A stretch of DNA of 64,000 bases from Siderastrea radians. Lineage: Eukaryota; Cnidaria; Anthozoa; Scleractinia; Rhizangiidae. The stretch is from NCBI GenBank assembly GCA_964017195.1, contig OZ024890.1:47221093-47285092 (forward strand). Direction: 5' to 3'. A model generated the notes under the pieces. The model was given only the letters and a program-made list of their open reading frames with translations. It ran no database searches and was not told where the DNA came from. Both the position numbers and the translations under genes were made by a program. Every line of letters begins with the position of its first letter. The first letter of the stretch is position 1. Positions 54,840 to 64,000 of this stretch are shown in pieces.

Positions 54840-56055
54840 GTCTTTTGCATTTTGTTCAAGATATAAGTTTGTTTTCATCACTAAATGTTAATTGATTCAA
54901 CAAAATTAAACCAGTGCAGATACTGCATTTTTGTTCCCTCTTTACATCTTAAGATTCCAAAATTTGGACTATGCATTTAATGCATGAATTGGCATATCCT
55001 GTGAGAGCACAATAACAGATGTTTCAGTTACCCAGTCATAACAAAATAAACTCAATTTAGTTATACCTGTACTAAATGTAATTTACTTTCTTGTTTTATC
55101 CAGAAACATGCACAAAAAGGGAAGTCCCCGGAACTCCAAGGCTCAAAATATACGCCTCATTTATCAGTTGCTGACACTCAGATAAGCCATTTCTTTCAGG
55201 AAAATGCTATATTCTGTCTGAGGTCACGGACAATTAACTTGTTGCCCCCAATGTTCAGTCCATTTGAGTCGAGTCTTCTAGAGACTTCCAACCTTTTAAA
55301 TGTTGTTCAACAATTGGTCTGCCCACCATTTTTCAAAGCATGTAACTTTGACTGACCAACAAACTCTTTACAGGGTCCCCTAAAACCTTCAAACGTAAGT
55401 GTACATGTGGTGGAGGCATAATTACCCCGCCGTCAGGACGGGGTCTAGTAATACCCATTTTTTTTCTGTGGTTTTTTTTTTGGTGGTCACTTGCCCCAGA
55501 CCTCCGGTTTTCGCTCGGCCAAAGAAATACTCGCCGTGTCTTTCGCTACACAACCAAGGGCTTTTATCTTGAGTGACCGTAACATATTTTACACCCCCGC
55601 GGGAAGGGGGGGGGGGAGAACAACGGCAGGGTCTAATGCCCCTGGGGCTTTTCTTGTTTGCAATAACCTAGCCATATCTGTCAAAATATAAGCCCTCTGC
55701 TGTCCCCACTCCCTTAGAATATCAAATGTTAATATTAGCAATCAATCAATCATCATGACCTTGAACAACCTACTGCGACCAAACTTTTGCCGAACTAAAA
55801 GACAGCACCCTACAGTAGGTGGTAACCCTTGCACAAAATGTCGATTACCACATAAAGTCTACAGAAATTACAAAATTAACTTTTTTGTTAAGTGATGTGA
55901 CATAAGTGAGTCAGACAAACAGGATGTGAATGAGCTGTGCAGGTGATTAAGATGTGCAAGCGTTTACGAATTAGAAAGCTTGGCCACTACTCAATGCCAT
56001 TACCAATAGTGCACTCTGCACTAAAAACCACTCTGCAATTCACCTTTAAGGGAGG
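54840..56055. other. No gene seen; probable kinase intron
   Basis: AT-rich sequence with some C/G-run patches near 55430-55640. No supported exon. Confidence 0.45.
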
Positions 56056-56059
56056 CAGT

Positions 56060-56282
56060 ATGATTGACAGTACAGTTAGGGTACCAGACTTGAAATCCAT
56101 TCAAGTTCAAGTCCTGCTCTGACCACTAACTGGAGTTGTTCTCGGTACTCCCAAGTTCAACTCCTCAGCCACACCTGTAATTAGCCACCTGGTCTGGCTC
56201 CCACCTGAGTTGGGGTTCTTAACTCTATTATGTTCAGTTGGATTTACATTTATTATTTTGTTCCATGGACCCTGAAACCCTC
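56060..56282 (+). mobile_element. tRNA-derived SINE, degraded
   Basis: GTACCAGACTTGAAATCCAT and GTTCAAGTCCTGCTCTGACC resemble an anticodon arm and B box. They are followed by ACTAACTGGAGTTGTTCTCGGT and a TTGGGGTTCTTAACTCTATTATGTT tail. It directly abuts the TIR element at 56314. Confidence 0.6.
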
Positions 56283-56313
56283 TTACTGGGAGTAGTTAAT
56301 TAAACAATTATTT

Positions 56314-57504
56314 AAGGTATCAGCCACCCTTCAGGACCGTTTGCACGCGGATTGTTGTAGTTTTTATTGTTTTCATGAAAAACCATATAAACTATACATT
56401 TTTGGCAGCCTAATATTTCCAGAAAATGACGTTTTATTCAAAAAGAGGCAAAAGTTAAACGCTTTCGGAAAATGGGAAGGTTTATTCACACTTACAGGTC
56501 TTCATAGATTAGGTTTCTCTTTCACTCCCTCCAGGCAAAAAGAAAACAAAATGATTTACACTGCAACAATCTGGCCAAATTTCAGCCAAATCGGTCAATT
56601 GGCTGTCGACCTGGAGTTAAAAACGCACATACAACTCGCCAAAATTTAACTTTCGAGAAAAAAAAGGAAAATGCATTTTCTGTGGCGTTTGCCAGAATGA
56701 GATTATGACACCTAAATGTCCAGTGAGTTCTATTTTGATCGATACCAGAGAGAGATCAGCTTTCTCCAATAGAACTTTGACAGTTAACATGTAACAGGAG
56801 CAGTCTTATGCGGCGAGCGACAGAAAATAATTTACTTTCAATTGCCTCCACCACACTGCTCTTAGACATGAGAAAAAATTCGTCAATTTTGTTTTATTTA
56901 TGAAATGTTTTCCTTAATTTCAATATGTATCTCATGTAACAATTTGTTATGCATATTTCCTGAAATGCTGACCAGGTTGATAAAGATGCCAAATCATGGT
57001 AAAAATCTGGGGAAATCATTGATGCATCCACTTCCACCTGTCAATAAAATGAACCCTGATTGCTCTCTCCCAATTCACTATCCATTCTTTGTCAAGAGCA
57101 TTCCTTTCCTTCAGTCTTGATTTAGAAGGTCAAAACAGACACAACCCTTTCTCTTTAAGATGCATTTAGGTCAAGGAAAACTCTCATTACTTTGTAAAAA
57201 AACAAAACAAAACAAAAACGGTTCTAACTAAATTTAACCACTTTGGAAGAATCTCAAATGTGATTGCAACCAGCACGTGCTTTCGATTTCATGTGATCAA
57301 GATAACCAGTTGTGACAGAACTTGTCAGCGATCAATTAATTACCATAATTAACAAGGAAAAATCTTTTACTCCTAATAACTCTTGAATGAGTCAGTATTT
57401 TCTTTTAAATTTTTGTTTGAAAGAAAGCTCTCGAAGAGATTTATCTCAACATGTAAAAATCTCAATTATGAAAAAATGACACCTTTTTCGGTGGCTGATA
57501 CCTT
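56314..57504. mobile_element. TIR element with AAGGTATCAGCCACC ends
   Basis: AAGGTATCAGCCACC at the left end and its reverse complement at the right end bound 1191 bp. AATTATTT and AATTATTG (7 of 8 matching) flank it, suggesting an 8-bp, hAT-type duplication. A 102-codon open frame (56341-56649) has no motif I recognise. Confidence 0.82.
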
Positions 57505-57915
57505 AATTATTGATCATAGTTTTCAATTTACCTTGGTTTGTCAAACATAATTGTAGAAGGACAAAATGATTTACAATAATTTGTCCAAATGACTAAACAT
57601 TCGGCCTCTTTATTTGTAGGAATGGACAAGGTCCTAAAGAGCCATTGTTGATGAGATCATTGATAATAATATTTTATTATTGTGCAAAAATTTGCAGAAA
57701 AATCCATAAATTATAATAATGTTCAAATGATGATCCTTGTCAAAAATATCACCAGAACTGAGCAATGTCTCACATGTCTCACTTACACAAGACTCATTCA
57801 GTGCATGTGATGACAGAACTTGAACTTATCATCAGCGATTACAAGTGGAGACAGATTTAATGTATTAACCTAAGTTATTCTCAGTATAAACAACTAGAAA
57901 AGTAAAGTGTTAAAA

Positions 57916-58770
57916 CAGGGATCCATATTAGCTTTTTTTCAAACTCGTCAACCGGGCAAGTACATCAGAAAAGATACTTGCCCTGACAAAATTTTACTTG
58001 CCCGTTCAAAATTATGTAATAATTAAAATACAGTCAAAACTTAAAGTTAACAACAAGTAAGTAGAAAGCTTGCATTTTATTTTCACTATGTTACTGCAGC
58101 AGCACCGCAGCAAGGCTCCTGTCAAACAATTTCATTTTACAAATCCAACGACGGACTAATTCAACAACGGACAACAAATACAAAAATTCGACAATGGACT
58201 TAAAAGATAGACCTACTTTGCACATCAACTGTTCACTGTTTAACACTTGATTTGCACATTTACCTTTTGATCAAACTTTCAATTTTGATGAAACTTTCAT
58301 CCAGGTACTTCAGCCAAGCCACAATGGTAAAAATGCACACTTCTGATGCTCTTTTTCATATTTAGAACTTTGCTCGGAAGATTCACTTTATTTTTCTTCC
58401 GCAGTGGTGGCGACACTTTGTCAAAGTAGCGCCACATTTTGCAAAACTCGCGTGCGGCTAAAGAGCGAGAGTCTTTGTGTTTGCATATTGCTGCAGTACA
58501 TCAGCGTTCAAGAACAAAAAATTGAGCCTGCAAACATTTCACTTCTGAGAGTACCACGTAACGTGTCGTACGAGCAACGAAACAAGTTTACAGTTCACTA
58601 CAGTACGGAATCACTGAATGGCTGGTGGACATTCAAAACACGGGTACATTGACTGGTGAGAAATTGAAGAAAAAATTTTGCTCCTTAAAACTTACTCGTC
58701 CGCCGGACGAGTTTGTAATCTTTGATACTCGTCCGCAGGACGACCTGACGACTACTAATATGGATCCCTG
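57916..58770. mobile_element. TIR element with CAGGGATCCATATTAG ends, copy 2 (inverted)
   Basis: Perfect 16-bp terminal inverted repeat, 855 bp, inverted relative to copy 1 at 53478-54350 and similar along its whole length. GTTAAAA flanks both ends (57909-57915 and 58771-58777). Confidence 0.93.
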
Positions 58771-58779
58771 GTTAAAATC

Positions 58780-61345
58780 TACATTCAGACTTATTAACAT
58801 GTTTATCAAATCAAAAGTAGGTTATATGTATGGACGCTGTGTAAATTATGAATCTTGTTGTGTATTATCTGTTCCAGATACCTTAAAAAGAGTCAATTAT
58901 TAGTACCCTGGACAAAACAATTCAGGATAAGGTTAAATGATTGTAACTTTACCTAAATTCTATACAAGAAACAGCAAAAGATTGAAAACGTTTAGGAAAT
59001 TACACACATGGAAAATTTTTAAAATTCCTCAATGTTAACAGTAAGACAGTGAAAAAGGTGGGAAAGTACCTGTGGCTGATATGTTTTTGTGCCAAAAATT
59101 CGCCTTGCTGGTGCAATGTTTATATTTTTTCATTTTTCCTAGACTGTCATTTTTCTTTAATAAAAAGAATGTGTGGCTACAATATTCTCCAAATTTTTGC
59201 TTTTATAAGTTAAATTTGAACAATCTTTACTTCAAACAGAAACAATTTCCAAAGTTTTGTCCCATAAACAGAGAAGAAAGCACAGAACAGATGTTCTCCT
59301 CAACCAAATAAACGTTCTTGAATTTTTTAAAGCAGGTGCAATGGTATGGCTAGATTTTAATAATACATTAAAAATACTGCAAAAAGGTGGAGAATACTAT
59401 TAACTAAATTCGTGACGAAGCCCAATACGGAACATATTTTCTCCCAAAGCCATCATTGTAAAGCCATAACGTTGTCTCAAAATTGAACTCAGTTTTTTAT
59501 TGCAATCCATTGTCTCTTTTTTGCGAAAAAAACAAAAAGCCAGGGCAATATAATTTCTGTTGATCAAAAGAGAAATTCTTACTCGTCGTGATAGGATTTT
59601 GCAGCAAAGTGTTTGAATTCACCGCTATTTCAACCAAAAATTGCCTAATGAAACAAAAAAAAAACTCTTTCAGTGCATGAACATAAATTTTTTCAAACAA
59701 ATGGGATTGACAAAATAATAGAATAACGTGAAAATCAACTTCTTTTCTAGGCTAGACCACAAATGATAATGCAAGACAGCGCGTGCATCGTGAAATAAAA
59801 ACCCGAAAAACAAACTGTTTTAAAGAAAAATACACAGTTTTAAAGTTTTAGCACTTACATTTCGGGCAATCTGTCAAGGTAAGCTGCTTGTAGGGATGAA
59901 CCACATTGTAATAAAGGTTTTTCCAACTATATTACTGAGCAAAAACTAAACTTTTGCCAGTGGTTTTGTGAAGAAAAGTTTTGAAGTTTGACCTTGGCCG
60001 CATTGTCACGACGGTTTTTGAACCAATCACAAGCCAGCATTTTGAGACGACTTTATCACAAAATAACGTTGTCTCAAATGCAATCAAAAGAGACCACTAG
60101 ATCGCGATAATTTAAAATAACAGGTAATGCATGAACCCTTTGAAAAGCTATAGCCAAATTCATCTCAGGAGCAAAACTACTGGAGTGAGTACTAGAGCCG
60201 ACTAATTTTTGCTTGCCAAACAGGTGGACTTGTAGAAACTAATTCAAGGACTTTCCATTGCCAGCTCTCTCAAAAAGGTGAAGAAAGATGTTCATTACTT
60301 TGTTTTAAACAAATTCTCCAGTGAAGCAAACTAAAGGACTTTGTAAACATTCACTACAATATGGCGAATTTTTGGTGCAAGAACCTATGTGGCCACGCGT
60401 TTGCTTGCCCTTTTTCTGATCTTAAGGTAAACACTTGTGTATTTCAAAAAATTTCCATGTGTAAAATTTTCTTTTCTGTTATGTTGCCATTTTTATGGAA
60501 TTTATATAAAGCATTTTTAAGTTAAAATTGTTTAACCTAATCTGAATTGTTTCATCCAGGGCCAGTACTAATTACCTGTACGTACATGTTAACTCCAGTA
60601 AAGTTAATAATCCTTAACACAAAATGCTTTGAGATTCTGCCATTTACCTGGAAACAAAGGAGTCTGATGATGCCAAAGATGGTACACCCTACACAAAGAC
60701 AGAAAAGACTCAGCTATAAACACCATAATAGATTGAAAATATTGTTGCAAGAAACAGAAATTTTAACACAATTCAACCATTGCTACCGGTACTTTGCAGT
60801 CAGAGGGTAAAAATAGTACAGTCAAAATTTAACCTGCGATCAGGCATTCTTTTTTTTTTTTATACTAAAAACGCTTGATCGTAGATTAAGTGAAATTAAT
60901 CCCAATCCTGTTGCTGATCTTTGATCTGACAAAATAAAGCTGTATAATCACTGCTTCTGAGTTGTTCTTGCAAGATCGATGCAATCTGTTATCAACCATC
61001 TCATGGACAGGATCTTGTGGATGTTGCACAGGACACCCAGCCTCATGTGCAGACCAATTCAGTGGCAAAACAATTATAAGGATTTGTAGGGAACAAGATC
61101 GCTAGCCAGGAAATGAAAATGACAGTGAATGGCCAATAAAGTTTACAAAGCAGATCAAACATTGTCTAAAATTGAGTAGTTGTACGCACGATCAGAGTTG
61201 AAATAGTGAAGTGAAAAGATTTTACTCTGACTTATTTTTACTGGTTCATATTCTGAGGGAATAATTCTTGTCTCGCTCAGTCGGTCGCGTAGCTGTTTTC
61301 TTTCCTTCGCTCGTGAATTTAGTACTTTGATCTCGTTTATTTCGT
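58780..61345. other. No firmly supported gene
   Basis: AT-rich sequence. It may hold 5' exons of the kinase gene on the minus strand; one weak candidate is listed at 59859-59926. Confidence 0.4.
59859..59926 (-). CDS. Candidate exon, possibly 5' part of the kinase gene
   Basis: Acceptor CAGTAATATAG and strong donor GAAAT|GTAAGT bound 68 nt. One frame reads LEKPLLQCGSSLQAAYLDRL then PE. I cannot link its phase to the kinase exons, nor name a domain. Confidence 0.25.
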
Positions 61346-61350
61346 TCGTT

Positions 61351-62248
61351 ATGGCCGCAGCTGCCGGAAAACGCAAGACAAAGGGCCCATCTTTGCCTTC
61401 GGGTTTTGTTTATGATCTGCCATCCTTGGAATGGCCGCCACACAACGCTCCATCTGCATCATCTGCGCTGCAGAGCGATGCCATAACTCCATGTGGTTCT
61501 CCAGCTTCAAACGCTGCTCCTGGCAATTCTTCGGATTTACAGCTTAACCTTCAAATTGAGAAACAGCAGCTAGAGATCCATCTCCTAGAGCTTGAGGTGC
61601 AAGCAAAAGCACGTTCTTTGATGCCAAGTAGCTCTTCAAAGCCGCCCACTATTCCTTTGCTGGATACAGTTCGTACCGGCATTAACACCGGTAAGTCGCA
61701 AGGTCAGCTTGACCACAATACGTGTATTCTGCACCCACAAGAATGGCCTCATTTACACGTTCCATTCGGCCTCTCGCGGAAGAATTTAAAGACCTTTCGA
61801 CCGCGGAGTTTGTTTATGGTTATCTGGATATTCTGACTTCAGAAACCCAGCTAAACAAGCCTTAATGCAACAACACTTGATGTCTCTCATGCGTCTCGCA
61901 TCCAGGTATCACTGGGATACCGTTCTATCTTTTCACACCGCAGTCTTGGACTGCATCAAAGCCAGGCTCGCCAACTGGGGTGACGATTTCAGCGAAATCA
62001 AGCGCTTCAATATTACCGAGTCAAACCGTCTTCCCGCGAAACCGCCTGCTGCGAGCAACAACAACACCCACTCCACCGCCAACACTAGCAACCGGCAGCG
62101 GAATTATTGCCGTGAGTGGAACCGTACTGGCTCCTGCAGTAACTCGTCTCATCAACAGGGAGTGGAACACATTTGTGCATACTGCAAACTTCCAGATCAC
62201 ACCATAGCTTCATGCCCTACCCGACCACCACCACCCTCATCCGATTGA
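61351..62248 (+). pseudogene. DIRS gag-like protein
   Basis: ATG at 61351 in MAAAAGKRKTKGPSLPSGFV. LQIEKQQLEIHLLELEVQAK forms a short coiled coil. After a frameshift EEFKDLSTAEFVYGYLDILT and, after another, LMSLMRLASRYHWDTVLSFH and ARLANWGDDF continue the family pattern. The C-terminus has YCREWNRTGSC and HICAYCKLPDHTIASCP, a zinc-knuckle pair. Confidence 0.78.
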
Positions 62249-62404
62249 CTAGTTACTGCACCTCCACTTTCAACCGTCACAGACCAATCCCATACTTTCG
62301 CCGATTCTTCGCTCCTCACCCCTCACGTTTCGACATCTCCACCTGGCAACTTTCACTCTCTCGCTCCCATTTGCATGCTGCAGTTGTTTGCCATATTCTT
62401 TGCT

Positions 62405-63286
62405 CGAAATCGCCATTCCCGAATGCCTTTGGCGCTCGTATTCCCGTTCCGTCTAAGTTGAATCTTCCTTTGTGGAAGTCCGCTCTCGACAACTCTTCAG
62501 ATCGCGTTGTCGCTGATTTTTCTCGCCTTCGGTTGGCCCATCAACTACCGCCCTGACGCCTTCCCCGCACCGTCATCATCTAACCATTCCTCAGCGGACC
62601 GCTTTCCTGGTTCCATCGACTCTTTCTTGCTGACTGAGATCGAACATGCTGCCACAGCCAGGCCTTTTACATACAATCATTTTCCGACCCCTCTGCAAAC
62701 TTCCCTGCTTAAAACCATTCCGAAAGACAGGAGTAAACGGCGCATTGTTTTGGACCTTAGCTTTCTCCCTGGTGCTTCGGTCAACGATGGCATTCAGAAG
62801 GATTCTTTTCTCGACGAGCCTTACCAACTCACTCTTCCTCGGTCAGCCGATTTCGTAAATCTTATCGTAGCCAAGGGCTCAGGTTGTTACCTTTTCAAGA
62901 AAGACTTGAAGCATGCTTACAGGCAAATCCCGGTCGACACCAAAGATTACATCTTTCTCAGTTACCGTTGGCTAAGGTCTAAGGTCTATTTGGCTAAGGT
63001 CTATTTCGACCTTATCCTCCCGTTTGGTCTCTGCTCGGCTACCCTAGCTTGCCAGTGTACTACCAACGCTATCGCTCACATCTTCTGTACAGCGTATCAC
63101 CACGACTGCGTGAATTACATCGACAATTTTGGCGGCATTGAGGCTTCCTATGACGACGTGCTACTCGCCTTCTCACACCTTGAACACCTTTTCACCAGCT
63201 TGGGCCTTGAATTCTCGCCGGCAAAGGACTGTCCTCCCTCCACTAGAAGGTCTTTCTCGAACTTACTTACGACACCATCGCTATGA
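62405..63286 (+). pseudogene. DIRS reverse transcriptase
   Basis: GARIPVPSKLNLPLWKSAL and DRVVADF precede a frameshift at about 62520 and then LAFGWPINY. RT motifs: KRRIVLDLSFLPGASVNDGI, LFKKDLKHAYRQIPVD, LPFGLCSATLACQCTTNAIA and VNYIDNFGG. The last should be YIDD, so the second catalytic aspartate is replaced by Asn. A 21-nt tandem duplication (GGCTAAGGTCTA...) inserts extra residues after YRW. Confidence 0.85.
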
Positions 63287-63889
63287 CTCGAGAAGTCCCC
63301 CAGGACAAGTTACACCAGACTTCTCAACTTCTCCACCATTGGCTTAGCTCACCACGTGTAACCAAATCTGACTTGCAGTCCCTTATTGGCAAACTTTCCT
63401 ACGTCTGCGCTTGCATTAGCCCTGGGAAAATATTCATGCAGCGCATTCTCCGTGAACTTCGCTGACTTCCTCACAAATTTACTTGTTTCACGCCAAGCTC
63501 TGAACTTCTCGCCGACTTGCGCTGGTGGGATGAGTTTCTCTCAATTTACAACGGCGTTTCACTGTTTCGTTCTTCCCCTTGGATCAACAACGTTTTTTCC
63601 ACTCGGCTTATCTGCCTTTCATCGATCTTGCTTCCTTGACTTAATCGCCTCACTCCTAGCCATCACGATCAGCGTCAAATTGTGGTCCGATGAGCTGCGT
63701 GGCCAACGGATATTGATCAGAACTGACAATCAGAACACTGAACTTACCATCAATACTGGTCACTTTCGCATTCCTTTCATTCAGTCACGTTTGCGTGAGC
63801 TTTGGTTTTTCGCTTCTCTCTTCGATTTCGAGCTATGCGCCTTACACATACCAGGTCAAGAGAATGCCATCGCTGAATTGTTGAGTTGA
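63283..63889 (+). pseudogene. DIRS RT thumb / RNase H
   Basis: QDKLHQTSQLLHHWLSSPRV, SLIGKLSYVCACISPGKIFM and then, in another frame, ISVKLWSDELRGQRILIRTD, NQNTELTINTGH and LHIPGQENAIAELLS. The RTDNQ core Asp and the HIPGQEN motif of the RNase H domain are visible. Frameshifted near 63465 and terminated by TGA at 63887. Confidence 0.8.
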
Positions 63890-64000
63890 TAGGATGCTGC
63901 TCCTCCTTTTCGTGACACCTTTTATCAAGCCGCTTCTCTTTATTACAATCACTTGTCAGAGTACCTTTGTTCCTTTGACTTGTTTCGCTTCGAGTGCCAC

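Larger units (their letters stand above)
61351..64000 (+). mobile_element. DIRS-type retrotransposon, decayed, right-truncated by the window
   Basis: In order: a gag-like protein with a coiled coil and a Cys/His knuckle, reverse transcriptase, and RNase H, all on the plus strand and in the arrangement of DIRS elements. These integrate with a tyrosine recombinase rather than an integrase; that gene should lie beyond 64000. The copy is dead: frameshifts near 61775, 61855, 62520 and 63285, an altered catalytic box and a stop at 63887. No terminal repeat could be identified on the left. Confidence 0.85.

Noticed and set aside
60361..60426. Possible first exon (MANFWCKNLCGHAFACPFSD...) with a GTAAAC donor
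   Set aside because: Only 22 codons, and the next acceptor in phase leads to a stop within four codons; no supporting downstream exon.
60886..61068. 60-codon minus-strand frame (MPLNWSAHEAGCPVQ...)
   Set aside because: No family recognised, no splice support linking it to the kinase gene.

Overview
This is a window of an animal nuclear genome. It is AT-rich and intron-bearing, with short coding exons, canonical GT/AG splice sites, and a dense load of small terminal-inverted-repeat (TIR) elements. A cnidarian, probably an anthozoan such as a stony coral, is the best guess. The reasons are a tRNA-headed SINE carrying the 'tataaa(a)tgggtacc' core, Penelope-like elements with GIY-YIG ends, a DIRS-type retroelement with the NYID(D/N)FGG reverse-transcriptase box, and THAP and 'MARRFAS' gene fragments. 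The species call is inference.

Layout. (1) 1-5.2 kb: two large arrays of the same 20-bp minisatellite in opposite orientation, separated by a short spacer with (TA)n and poly-T; the long 'proteins' in these arrays are artefacts. (2) 6.4-7.1 kb: a Harbinger-type MITE. (3) 8.5-11.9 kb, plus strand: a four-exon model of an unrecognised small gene, all introns in phase 0, with a 9-bp minisatellite filling the end of intron 1. (4) 12-13.3 kb: a truncated pyrroline-5-carboxylate reductase (P5CR) copy inside an inverted repeat; a longer sister copy lies at 31.5-32.2 kb and has a MULE-like MITE inserted at its C-terminus. (5) 14.4-25.6 kb, minus strand: an ABCC4/MRP4-type ABC transporter that keeps its exon structure but has stops, frameshifts and a mutated splice donor, so it is a pseudogene. 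(6) 26-36 kb: almost entirely TIR elements, several with clear target-site duplications and one nested inside another. (7) 38.8-54.8 kb, minus strand: an apparently intact, phase-consistent kinase gene of the eIF2-alpha kinase (PERK-like) family, from the glycine loop to the stop codon. One 35-44-nt exon in its insert region is duplicated, and the copies are separated by about 7.7 kb of inserted material (MARRFAS-type and THAP fragments, a foldback element, two Penelope-like remnants). (8) 53.5-58.8 kb: two inverted copies of one about 860-bp TIR element bracket 3.6 kb in the 5' part of that gene. (9) 61.35-64 kb, plus strand: a decayed DIRS-type retrotransposon running off the window end.

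The living functions here are probably the kinase (translation control under stress) and possibly the small plus-strand gene and a 59-residue secreted-peptide ORF. Most of the rest is transposon or pseudogene. The strongest biological hypothesis is the duplicated kinase exon: both copies have the same asymmetric phase, so exactly one must be used per mRNA. That predicts mutually exclusive splicing or one dead copy.
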